Assembly (NCBI GenBank): GCA_964455095.1
Contig: CAYVUV010000222.1
Span: 25,815-89,814 of the forward strand
Origin: CAYVUV01 sp964455095
GTDB taxonomy: Bacteria; Desulfobacterota; Binatia; HRBIN30; CADEER01
Length of the DNA stretch: 64,000 nt
Direction: 5' to 3'
Both the position numbers and the translations under genes were made by a program. Shown here in pieces: positions 52,057-59,951 of the stretch. The notes below the pieces were generated by a model that was not told the origin of the DNA, did no database searches, and saw only the letters and a list, made by a program, of their open reading frames with translations. Positions within the stretch are counted from its first letter, which is position 1; the number at the start of each line of letters is the position of its first letter.

Positions 52057-54504
52057 TCAGGCTGACATGACCGCCTCCTCGGCGGCCCCGTTGGATGATC
52101 GGTGCGGGCTGGCGGATCCGTTGATCGCGTTGGCGTCTTCGAAAGGTTCCAGGGCGCCGTAGGTGCGAGTCAGGACGCGCTTGACGCGGGCCAGCAGCTC
52201 GGTCCGGTCGAAAGGCTTGCCGATGTAGTCGTCGGTGCCGACGCTGAAGCCGCGGGTGCGGTTGACTGCATCGTCGAGCGCCGTGAGCATGAGGATCGGG
52301 ATGAACGCGGTGCGCACGTTCGCGCGCAGCTGCTTGCAGACGTCGAAGCCGTCCATGTCGGGCATCATGATGTCGAGCAGCACGATGTCCGGCGGCCGAC
52401 GCTCGGCCATCTCCAGGGCCTCTTTGCCATTCGACGCCGTCTCGACGTCCAGCGGCATACCGCTGCGCTTCAGGAAGCTTTCGATGAGGAAGCGGAAGTC
52501 GCGCTCGTCGTCGATCACCAGCGCGCGATAGCGTCGTGGCACGGCTGGCACCTGGACCGCTTCCACCGGCCGCGCCAGGGCTGTCTCCGGTGTCCCCGGC
52601 AACTCAACCGCTCCCTGCGGCGCCGGCTTGAGCGTCTGGGTGTCGCCGCAGTAGGGGCAGGCCAGCCAGTCCTTGTCCACTGGCTTGCCGCAGCCGCCGC
52701 AGAGATTGTGTAGCTGTTCCGAGCAGTTGGGGCACACAGCGTAGTTGTCTTCGATGTTCTGGTTGCAGGCCGGGCAATGCTGGCCGCCTTCGAAGACGTC
52801 GATGACGCGGACGACTTCTTCCACTGTCGTGACGCCCTCGCGGATCTTGGACATGGCGTTGTCGAACAGCGAGACCATGCCCTCGGCATGGGCCTGGCGC
52901 CGGGTGGTGTTCTCGGGGGCGCGCGATTCGATGAGCCTGGCCAGTGTCTTGGTCATCGGCATGACCTCGAAGACGGCTTCGCGGCCGGAGTAGCCCGACT
53001 TGCGACAGGCGCCGCAGCCACGCCCGCGCCGAAACTCGGGCAACGTGCCCTGCATGTGCAGCGCACCGAGGATGGCGGGATCTGGCTCGTAGGTTTCGAC
53101 GCAGCGCTGGCAGACGCGGCGCACCAGGCGCTGCGCGACGACGACGTGGACCGACGCGGCGATCAGGTAGGGGTCAATGCCGAGGTCGAGGAGACGGTAG
53201 ATGGTCGCGACCGCGTCGTTGGTGTGCAGCGTGCTGAGCACCAGATGCCCCGTCTGCGAGGCGCGGATGGCGATCTCGGCCGTCTCGGTATCGCGGATCT
53301 CGCCGACCAGGATGATGTCGGGATCCTGGCGCAGGATCGAGCGCAGCGTGCCCGCGACTGTCAGGCCCTGCTTCTCGTTGATTTCCACCTGGTTGACGCC
53401 GCGCAGCTGATACTCGATCGGGTTCTCGATGGTGACGATGTTGCGCGTCGGCGAGACCAGCTCGGCGATCATCCCGTACAGCGTAGTCGTCTTGCCGCTG
53501 CCCGTCGGGCCGGTGACCAGCACGATACCCTGTGGGCGCGCCGCCGCTTGACGCAAGGCCTGTAGGTCGCGCGGCTTCAAGTGCAGGCTTTCGAGGCCGG
53601 TCGGCGCCGAGCTCGGGTCGAGAATCCGCATCGTGACCTTCTCGCCGAACTGGGTCGGCAGACTCGAGACGCGCAGGTCGACCATCTTCTCCTGGTACTT
53701 GATGCGGATGCGGCCGTCCTGCGGCACGCGGCGCTCGGTGATGTCGAGGTTTGCCAGCACCTTGCAGCGCGCAGTGAGCGGGTCCTGCACCCACTTGGGA
53801 AGGTGAAACGATTCCTGCAGGACGCCGTCGACGCGGTAGCGGATGCGCACTTCGGCGAGGCTCGATTCGATGTGAATGTCGCTGGCGCCCGTGCGCACAC
53901 CGTCGACGAGGATGAGGTTCAGCAGCTTGACCACCGGCGGCAGCTGGGCGCCGCGCACGAGCTGGCGCAGATCGGTCGATTCCTCGTGCAGTTCGGTGAC
54001 CGGCTGGTCGCTCTCGGTCGGGACGCCGTCGAGGTATTGGTTGAGCGAGTCTTCGAGATGGTACGAATGCTCGATGGCATCGCGCACTGCGGTGAAGGTC
54101 GCCACCTCGGGACGCACGGTACGCCCGCTGCCGAACTCGATGGCGCGCAGCCCCTCGCGATCGAGCGGATTGGCGGTGGCGACGGTCAGCGTGCTGCCCT
54201 GGATGCGCAGCGGCACGATGCCGTAGCGGGAAACCGTCTCCTCCTTGAGCAGCGCCGTGACCGCGGGGTCGAGCGCGAAGGCGGCCAGGTTGACCAACGG
54301 CAAGCGCAGTCGGGTCGAGAGCTCGCGTGCCAGGTCTTCTTCGGTGATGTGTCCGCCGTGGACCAGGTATTCGATCGCCGAGGGGTTGCTCTCCCCAGCG
54401 CTCAGACTGGCTTCGGCCGCGCGCGCCGCCTCGGCGGAAAGCAGCCCGCTCTGGGCCAAAAACCTGATCAACTTCGAGTCCGCTTCATGCCCCTTGATCG
54501 CCAT
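52057..54504 (-). CDS. PilB/GspE-type secretion ATPase fused to zinc ribbons and receiver domain (copy 2)
   Basis: 815 residues; GGGAGGAATAA precedes the ATG. The domain order equals copy 1: MshEN/T2SSE N-domain (about 1-165), ATPase with Walker A GPTGSGKTT near 331 and Walker B ILVGEIRDTETA, tetracysteine CQRC...CGAC, zinc ribbons (CPAC, CPNC, CGGC, CPYC), linker and receiver with DDERDF, phospho-Asp near 708 (LLDIMMPDMDG) and GKPFD. The ATPase parts of the two copies are almost the same protein; linkers and tails differ. All catalytic residues are kept in both, so both are probably active. Expressed from its own sigma-54 promoter at 54558. Confidence 0.9.
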   Translation of the reverse strand: MAIKGHEADSKLIRFLAQSGLLSAEAARAAEASLSAGESNPSAIEYLVHGGHITEEDLARELSTRLRLPLVNLAAFALDPAVTALLKEETVSRYGIVPLRIQGSTLTVATANPLDREGLRAIEFGSGRTVRPEVATFTAVRDAIEHSYHLEDSLNQYLDGVPTESDQPVTELHEESTDLRQLVRGAQLPPVVKLLNLILVDGVRTGASDIHIESSLAEVRIRYRVDGVLQESFHLPKWVQDPLTARCKVLANLDITERRVPQDGRIRIKYQEKMVDLRVSSLPTQFGEKVTMRILDPSSAPTGLESLHLKPRDLQALRQAAARPQGIVLVTGPTGSGKTTTLYGMIAELVSPTRNIVTIENPIEYQLRGVNQVEINEKQGLTVAGTLRSILRQDPDIILVGEIRDTETAEIAIRASQTGHLVLSTLHTNDAVATIYRLLDLGIDPYLIAASVHVVVAQRLVRRVCQRCVETYEPDPAILGALHMQGTLPEFRRGRGCGACRKSGYSGREAVFEVMPMTKTLARLIESRAPENTTRRQAHAEGMVSLFDNAMSKIREGVTTVEEVVRVIDVFEGGQHCPACNQNIEDNYAVCPNCSEQLHNLCGGCGKPVDKDWLACPYCGDTQTLKPAPQGAVELPGTPETALARPVEAVQVPAVPRRYRALVIDDERDFRFLIESFLKRSGMPLDVETASNGKEALEMAERRPPDIVLLDIMMPDMDGFDVCKQLRANVRTAFIPILMLTALDDAVNRTRGFSVGTDDYIGKPFDRTELLARVKRVLTRTYGALEPFEDANAINGSASPHRSSNGAAEEAVMSA

Positions 54505-54542
54505 TTATTCCTCCCTCGCTCTCGTGTTGGCCACAACGTCAG

Positions 54543-54558
54543 GGCAATAGACATGCCA
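54543..54558 (-). promoter_or_regulatory. Sigma-54 promoter of ATPase-receiver copy 2
   Basis: On the minus strand 54558 to 54543 reads TGGCATG-TCTA-TTGCC, with invariant GG and GC correctly spaced. Transcription would start near 54532, 28 bases before the ATG at 54504. Confidence 0.82.
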
Positions 54559-54628
54559 CGTGAGTATGAGAGGCGACGGGCCGGGCCGCCGCAGATGGCT
54601 ACGGGATGGGAGGAAATCGCCCGGGTGT

Positions 54629-54639
54629 GAAACTGTCGA
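54629..54639 (-). promoter_or_regulatory. TCGACAGTTTC box upstream of copy 2 promoter
   Basis: GAAACTGTCGA on the plus strand begins 71 bases upstream of the -24 element, the same sequence and distance as at copy 1. It is followed by two CGAAAT direct repeats. Outside this box and the promoter the two upstream regions differ, which points to selection for a binding site. Confidence 0.55.
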
Positions 54640-54722
54640 AATACGAAATGCGACCGCCGCGTGACACAGCGACATGACCAGGCGTTTGACTTGCCGTGCT
54701 GACCCGGTCTTGTCTGCGACGC

Positions 54723-55559
54723 ATGCGCGCCACCGCAATTCTCGCCGGGGTTCGCGTCGGCGCCCGGTCTCCGGTGCGCCTGATGGCCGTCATCAACGTC
54801 AGCCCGGAGTCGTTCTATGCCGGTTCGGTCAAGCGCGACGCGGGCGCTCTGCGCGCCGCCGCGCAGCGGGCTGCGGCGGAAGGGGCCGATTTCATCGATG
54901 TCGGCGCCATGTCGACGGCGCCGTACCTGCAGACCCGCGTACCTGACGACGAAGAGTTGCGGCGCATGACGTGGGCCCTGGAGGTCATCGGCCGCGCAGT
55001 GACGGTGCCCCTGTCGGCCGATACCACGCGTGCCGCGGTCGCCGCCGCGGCAATCGAGTCGGGGGCGCGCATCATCAACGACGTCAACGGCCTGCGCGGC
55101 GATCCGGCCATGGCGGCCGTCGCGGCTCGCGCCGAGGGCCTGGTCGTCGTCGCCTCGGCGGCGCCGGGGATGCGCCGCGCGTCCCCCAGCCGGGTGCGGG
55201 CCCTGCTCGCCGCCGCGCTGCGGCGCGCGCGCCGCGCCGGTATCGCCGAGCGCCAGATCGTGCTCGACCCCGGCATCGGCTTCTTTCCGGGCGTCGCCCC
55301 GCCGCCCGAGGTACTCAATTGCCGCCTACTGGACCGCCTCGAGGCGCTGGCCGTCCTCGGCCGCCCGCTGCTGGTCGGCGTCTCGCGCAAGTCCTTCATC
55401 GGCAAGCTGACCGGCCGCCCCGACCCTGCCGACCGCCTCGCGGGCTCGCTCGCGGCCGCGGCGGTGGCAGTCTACAACGGCGCGGCGATCGTCCGCGCCC
55501 ACGACGTCGCGGCGACGCGCGACGCCGTGCGCGTCGCCGCCGCGATTCGGCGCTCGTGA
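54723..55559 (+). CDS. folP: Dihydropteroate synthase-like protein, divergent type
   Basis: 278 residues from the ATG at 54723 (a GTG at 54696 is possible; neither has a clear ribosome site). A TIM-barrel DHPS pattern is visible: RLMAVINVSPESFYAGSV near 19 (standard enzymes read NVTPDSFSDGG), DFIDVGAMSTAPY near 58, INDVNGLRGD near 116, LDPGIGFFPG near 180, GVSRKSFIGKLTGR near 220 and VRAHDV near 260. The SPESFY and GAMSTAPY forms resemble archaeal DHPS homologues. It condenses a pterin with an aminobenzoate in folate or a related C1 carrier. It is divergent from ATPase copy 2 and precedes a phosphatase gene. Confidence 0.82.
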   Translation: MRATAILAGVRVGARSPVRLMAVINVSPESFYAGSVKRDAGALRAAAQRAAAEGADFIDVGAMSTAPYLQTRVPDDEELRRMTWALEVIGRAVTVPLSADTTRAAVAAAAIESGARIINDVNGLRGDPAMAAVAARAEGLVVVASAAPGMRRASPSRVRALLAAALRRARRAGIAERQIVLDPGIGFFPGVAPPPEVLNCRLLDRLEALAVLGRPLLVGVSRKSFIGKLTGRPDPADRLAGSLAAAAVAVYNGAAIVRAHDVAATRDAVRVAAAIRRS

Positions 55560-55623
55560 GCGCGGGCCGCGCCGCGGCGCTTGACCCGCTGCGGGGCGCT
55601 GCCTATGAGCCGTGGCGCGGCTG

Positions 55624-56379
55624 ATGGACCGACGACTCGAAGTGGCGATCGCCGCCGCCAAGGCGGGCGGCGAAGTGGCGCTGAAGTATTTCCGCACCGA
55701 TCTCGCGGTCGAGCAGAAAGCCGACCAGTCGCCGGTCACCATCGCTGACCGCGAGTGCGAGCGGCGCATCGTCGAAGTCCTGCGCGGCGCCTTCCCCGAC
55801 TACGCCATCCTCGGCGAGGAGCTCGGCGCGCAACCCGGCCGCGACGCGAAGTGGATCGTCGACCCGATCGACGGGACGCAGAGCTTCATCCGCGGCATCC
55901 CCTTCTTTGCGACCCTGATCGGTCTGGAAGAGCAGGGGGTGATCACGGTCGGGGTGATCTACGCCCCGGCGACCGGCGATCTCATCTACGCCCAGAAGGG
56001 TGCCGGGGCCTTCGACCAGCACGGTCCGATTCGGGTCTCGCGCGTCGACACGCTGCGCCGCTCGATGCTGGTGTTCGGCGGCGCCGACGTCCTGCGCCGC
56101 GCCGGCCACTGGCCGGCCTACGAACGCCTGGTCGACGGGTCCGGACGCCAGCGCGCCTATGGCGACTACTTCGGCTACACATTCGTTGCCCGCGGGCAGG
56201 CCGAAGCGATGATCGAGGTCGACGTCAAGCCGTGGGACCTCGCCCCGCTGCAGGTGATCGTCGAGGAGGCCGGCGGTCGGTTGACCGACTTCGACGGGCA
56301 GCCGACGATCTACAGCGGCACGGCCATCGCGTCCAACGGCCTGATCCACGAGCAAGTCCGAGCGGCCATCGTCGCCTGA
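55624..56379 (+). CDS. hisN: Inositol-monophosphatase family phosphatase, HisN-like
   Basis: 251 residues from the ATG at 55624; a GTG at 55612 is an alternative. Magnesium-binding motifs of the family are complete: GEELG near 67, DPIDGTQSF near 82-90 and PWDLAPLQVIVEEAGG near 200. The loop QSFIRGIPFFATLIGL matches bacterial histidinol-phosphatases (HisN) more than inositol phosphatases. It would dephosphorylate histidinol phosphate or a related sugar phosphate. It starts 64 bases after the folP-like gene and is probably in the same transcript. No other his gene is in the window, so the substrate is inferred. Confidence 0.82.
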   Translation: MDRRLEVAIAAAKAGGEVALKYFRTDLAVEQKADQSPVTIADRECERRIVEVLRGAFPDYAILGEELGAQPGRDAKWIVDPIDGTQSFIRGIPFFATLIGLEEQGVITVGVIYAPATGDLIYAQKGAGAFDQHGPIRVSRVDTLRRSMLVFGGADVLRRAGHWPAYERLVDGSGRQRAYGDYFGYTFVARGQAEAMIEVDVKPWDLAPLQVIVEEAGGRLTDFDGQPTIYSGTAIASNGLIHEQVRAAIVA

Positions 56380-56495
56380 GCCGATCGCGTGCTCGGGGGC
56401 GGCGCCGGCGCCTGCGTGCGGTCGACCGATTTGCAGGTCGTGCTTGGAGGGTCTCCGTGTGTGTGCTTTTATGATTGCCAGGGAGTGATGCGGAC

Positions 56496-57596
56496 GTGGT
56501 GAATCAGTTGAGACGGTTGGTGGTGGTCGGTGTGGCGGCTGGGGCCTTGGCGGCCGGCAGCGCGGCGTGGGCAGAAGACGAAGACGTGCGGCCGGGGCCG
56601 CCGCCGGCGCAGCAGCGCTGGACCGAGGACGACTTCTATCGCAAGCTCCAGGTAACGGTGCCCTATGTGGCCGTGGCCGGCACCGACCCCGGCGCGGCCA
56701 AGTCGGTCATCGGCAGCACGCGCTTCTACAACGTGCAGAAGGGCGACACGTTCCTCGACCTCGCCCGCTTCTACGGCCTGGGCTACAACGAGATCGAACA
56801 GGCCAATCCCGGCGTCGATCCGTGGATCCCGCCGGTCGAGCAGGCCATCGTGCTGCCGACGGAATGGGTGCTGCCGAACGTCGAGTATCAAGGCGTGGTG
56901 ATCAACATTCCGGAAATGCGCCTCTACTACTTCCACCCGCGCCGCCCGGGCGCGCCGCTGCTGGTGTCCACGTACCCCGTCGGTCTCGGGCGCGACGACT
57001 GGCGCACGCCGGCGGGCAAGTTCAAGGTGAACGGCAAGACCAAGAACCCCACCTGGGTGATCCCCGAGTCGATTCGCAAAGAGCGCATCAAGGAGAAGGG
57101 CTTCAGCGAGACGATGATTCCGGGTGGCGATCCGAAGAACCCGCTCGGCAAGTACCGCTTCGAGCTGAGTCTGCCGATGTACCGCATCCACGGCACGAAC
57201 ATCCCGTGGGGCGTCGGCATGCAGGTGAGCCACGGCTGTGTCCGCCTGTACCCCGAGGACATCGAGCAGTTGTTCCCGATGATCCCGATCGGCACGCCGG
57301 GGCAGTTCGTCTACGAGCCGGTCAAAGTCGGCGCACGGGCCGGGCGGATCCTGATCGAGGTGTCGCCCGACATCTACAACCAGGTGCCGGGGATGTTCGG
57401 CGAAGCGCGGCGGCTGCTGAGCGCGCGCGGCTGGCTCGAGCGGGTCGACATGGCACGGGTCGAGCGCGCGGTCGTGGAACAGTCGGGCGTGCCGCTCGAC
57501 GTGACGCTCGGCGCCGGGGATCGGGAACTGCCGGAAGAGGACATGCGCCTGTTGCGCGCGCCGCGCCCGCTCAACGCGCCGCGCGTCGGCGGCTAG
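56496..57596 (+). CDS. L,D-transpeptidase (YkuD/ErfK family)
   Basis: 366 residues from a GTG at 56496, 10 bases after AGGGAG; a signal peptide (LVVVGVAAGALAAGSAAWA) follows at once. Residues about 75-125 form a LysM-like module (FYNVQKGDTFLDLARFYGLG, NPGVDPWIPP). The YkuD catalytic domain (about 128-270) has HGTNIPWGVG and the active-site SHGCVRLYPED with catalytic Cys near 248 and His near 230. It makes 3-3 cross-links in peptidoglycan or attaches lipoproteins, in the periplasm. Its stop overlaps by 4 bases the stop of the convergent coiled-coil protein gene. Confidence 0.92.
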   Translation: MVNQLRRLVVVGVAAGALAAGSAAWAEDEDVRPGPPPAQQRWTEDDFYRKLQVTVPYVAVAGTDPGAAKSVIGSTRFYNVQKGDTFLDLARFYGLGYNEIEQANPGVDPWIPPVEQAIVLPTEWVLPNVEYQGVVINIPEMRLYYFHPRRPGAPLLVSTYPVGLGRDDWRTPAGKFKVNGKTKNPTWVIPESIRKERIKEKGFSETMIPGGDPKNPLGKYRFELSLPMYRIHGTNIPWGVGMQVSHGCVRLYPEDIEQLFPMIPIGTPGQFVYEPVKVGARAGRILIEVSPDIYNQVPGMFGEARRLLSARGWLERVDMARVERAVVEQSGVPLDVTLGAGDRELPEEDMRLLRAPRPLNAPRVGG

Positions 57597-58459
57597 GGGA
57601 TTCCCGCGCCGTCCCACACCGGCCCGACGCAGATGCAGGGCGACGCACCGCTCGGGTCGGCCCGCCGCGTCGCCACGCACTCCGCTTCGGAACGAAAGAT
57701 CTGCCCGCGGCCGTTGCTGACCAGTACGACGCGGCGCGGCACTGCTCCCTGCGGGCGCGGGTACGACAGGTACCCCCAGGCCGTGCACGGCGGGATGCCC
57801 GCCAGGCGCGCGCGCAGTAGCTGATTCTCCTGCAACGCGAGCAGGTGCTGCTCGACCAGGTCGGCGTGCTGCGACTCGCTCTCGGCCAGCTGACTGTCGG
57901 TCTGCTGCTGCTCGGCGCGCAGCGTGTCGAGCGCGCTGGTCAGCTCGCGATTCTGCGACTGCAGCGTCGCGTTGTACTCCTCGAGCTCGATCTTGTCGGC
58001 CTGGGCGCGGTCGAGCTCGAGGCGCAGCCCGTCGCGGTCGCCAGCCGGCGGCGGCGGCGCCCCCGTCTCCTTGGCGATCGGCGGGGGGGCCTGGTCGGCG
58101 GCCGCGGCCGCGGCGGGCGGCGCGTCGATGTGGAACCGGCGCTCGGCCGAAATGAAACGACCCAGACGCGGCGCGCGCAGCTCGATTCGATAGCGCCCCG
58201 GGCGCGGGAAGCGGCTGGCCTCGATTTCGAACGGGCTCTCGCGCGGGCCGAGCTCGGTGCGCAAGCCGCTCCCGACCAGCGTCGCCACCAGCGGCTGCGG
58301 GCCCTCCCAGCGCACGGTGACGGGCGCCGCGGCGAAGGCGCCGTCAGCGGGACTGACGATCGTAGGCCGCACCAGGTGGAGCAGAGAGCTTTGGAATGCG
58401 ACGTCGACGACCGCCACCGCCACCGCGCAGATCAGAATCAGCCCTGCCGCCCTTTGCAT
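57593..58459 (-). CDS. Membrane-anchored coiled-coil protein, unknown function
   Basis: 288 residues. An N-terminal membrane anchor (LILICAVAVAVVDVAF) is followed by an Ig-like beta domain (about 32-110: PTIVSPADGAFAAAPVTVRW, RPGRYRIELRAPRLGRFI), an Ala/Pro linker, a coiled coil (about 145-220: LDRAQADKIELEEYNATLQS and on) and a C-terminal domain with four cysteines (PPCTAWGYLSY, EAECVATR, PCICVG). No family is recognised. It could connect envelope layers, and its convergence with an L,D-transpeptidase gene fits a cell-wall role, but this is only inferred. Confidence 0.75.
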   Translation of the reverse strand: MQRAAGLILICAVAVAVVDVAFQSSLLHLVRPTIVSPADGAFAAAPVTVRWEGPQPLVATLVGSGLRTELGPRESPFEIEASRFPRPGRYRIELRAPRLGRFISAERRFHIDAPPAAAAAADQAPPPIAKETGAPPPPAGDRDGLRLELDRAQADKIELEEYNATLQSQNRELTSALDTLRAEQQQTDSQLAESESQHADLVEQHLLALQENQLLRARLAGIPPCTAWGYLSYPRPQGAVPRRVVLVSNGRGQIFRSEAECVATRRADPSGASPCICVGPVWDGAGIP

Positions 58460-58530
58460 GCGTTTCGCTCGCCGGCGCGATTATATGCTGAGCGCGCCGC
58501 CGCGTGACAAGCGCGGCGGTCCGGTCCCCT

Positions 58531-59322
58531 CTAGTAGACCAACGCGGCGGCGCGCACCGGCGCGCCGTCGGCGTCGACAATCGGCAGCGGGAAGCCGGCG
58601 AAGACCACGGAGCGTTCGCCGGCGAGCTGGTCGAGGTTGATCAGTCCGGCGATGAGGGGAATATTGGCTTGGAAGAGCGGCAAGTACTCCGCCCAGACCG
58701 CCTCGGGCGGCTGCCCGCGCTTGACGCGCTCCTCGATGTCGTCGAAGCGGACGATCGCCGGCAGATCGGTGGCGACGGCGCGCACCTTCTTCGCCACCAG
58801 CCATTCGCTGGCCTGCACCGAGAGCGGCGCAAAGCGCGGCCACTCGTCACCGGTCGGGGGCTCGTAACCGAGATACAACAGCACCACGTCGTCGGTCTGG
58901 ATCGGCGTCAGCTCGAGATCGGTGATCTGAATCGGCGCGTGCCGATCGTGCCAGCGCAAGTCGACGAGCCGCGCCCGTCCGACGACCTGGTCGAGCCGCA
59001 CATCGGCCGGGTGCTGCCCGCTGCGCAGCAGGCGGGCCGGCGCGTCCAGATGCGTGCCGCTGTGGCTCGGCAGGCTGAGCTCGCGCAGGCCGAAGGCCAT
59101 GGCCGGATCCTTCGGATGAATCGGGATCGAAGTGATGCGGCCCGAGGTGCCGAGGAATTCCAGGGCGCGATACCCGAGGCGTTGCAGGTTGATGTCGGCG
59201 GTCAGCGCCGGTGACAGATCGACGATGCGCTGGGGCAGCGGCATCTCTTTGCTGCCCCGACAGCCCGCGAGGGCGAGCAAGCCGCACAAGGCGAAAGCCA
59301 GCGACAGGAGTCTTCTGGTCAT
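58531..59322 (-). CDS. Cyclase-family (kynurenine formamidase-like) lipoprotein
   Basis: 263 residues from the ATG at 59322, which has GAGGAG before it. The N-terminus ends in LLALAGC, a good lipobox, so the protein is lipid-anchored. The fold is the cyclase/formamidase family (PF04199): DLSPAL near 37 and the metal-binding HSGTHLDAP near 87 are present, with the later His/Glu less clear. Known members hydrolyse formylkynurenine or cyclic amides in the cytoplasm, so an exported lipoprotein form is unusual. The substrate is not known. It is divergent from no near gene and 125 bases from the small zinc-ribbon gene. Confidence 0.82.
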   Translation of the reverse strand: MTRRLLSLAFALCGLLALAGCRGSKEMPLPQRIVDLSPALTADINLQRLGYRALEFLGTSGRITSIPIHPKDPAMAFGLRELSLPSHSGTHLDAPARLLRSGQHPADVRLDQVVGRARLVDLRWHDRHAPIQITDLELTPIQTDDVVLLYLGYEPPTGDEWPRFAPLSVQASEWLVAKKVRAVATDLPAIVRFDDIEERVKRGQPPEAVWAEYLPLFQANIPLIAGLINLDQLAGERSVVFAGFPLPIVDADGAPVRAAALVY

Positions 59323-59447
59323 GCGGCATTCTCCTCGATCGCGGCGCGCCGGGATGGCCTGGACGGCCGAAGTTCGCTCAACATGCGAAACGGGGTTGTA
59401 CCAAACGCGGCGGCCCGAGTCAGCTGCTGCCGGTGCGCGCACCACAT

Positions 59448-59759
59448 TCAGTGGCGAACGGTGCTCAAATCGAAATACAGCCGCCGTTCGCGCTCGCAGC
59501 GCTGGCACTCGAGGTGCGCAACCCGCAGCGGGCGGGTCTCGCGCGCCACCGGTCCTTCGCCGCGGACGCCGAAACGGCCGCCGCAGGCGCAGAGCTGGCT
59601 CTGTACGGCCAGGTCCATGTCGCCGAAATCAGCGATCGGAATCGCACTGGCCGGGCTGCGCCCCGGCCGCGCCCGCTCCGCGGCGCGTTGGCGCAGCGCG
59701 CGCGCCGCGGTCACGACGACGGCCACGAGGGCAGCCAACCCGAGCAGCGCCGACAGCAT
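59448..59759 (-). CDS. Small membrane-anchored zinc-ribbon-like protein
   Basis: 103 residues from the ATG at 59759. One membrane segment (MLSALLGLAALVAVVVTAARAL) is followed by an Arg-rich stretch and a Cys-rich part with CAC (near 58) and CQRC (near 88), spaced as a zinc ribbon. The frame continues open upstream, but only this part has protein-like composition. No ribosome site is strong. It is a plausible but unproven gene of unknown function. Confidence 0.5.
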   Translation of the reverse strand: MLSALLGLAALVAVVVTAARALRQRAAERARPGRSPASAIPIADFGDMDLAVQSQLCACGGRFGVRGEGPVARETRPLRVAHLECQRCERERRLYFDLSTVRH

Positions 59760-59951
59760 GTCAGCCGTCGCGCCGGCCCGGACCGGGTGCGCCGGCCGGG
59801 TTCTCCGTGCCGCGCTGCGGTCGCCGGGGCATGCGCCGCTCTTACCAGCTCCCCGCGCCGCGGCAAAGGCGCGCCGGGGCCGCTGGCCGGGGCATTTGAA
59901 GGGCCGCAGGGGATTCGCTAGGTTCGCGCCCGCACGCACAAAGGAGAGCCC

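Noticed and set aside
54680..54695. AGGCGTTTGACTTGCC upstream of the folP-like gene as a fourth -24/-12 promoter in this region
   Set aside because: The GG/GC spacing is right and TTGC is present, but the -24 half (AGGCG) lacks the T and A of TGGCA. It is too weak to claim.
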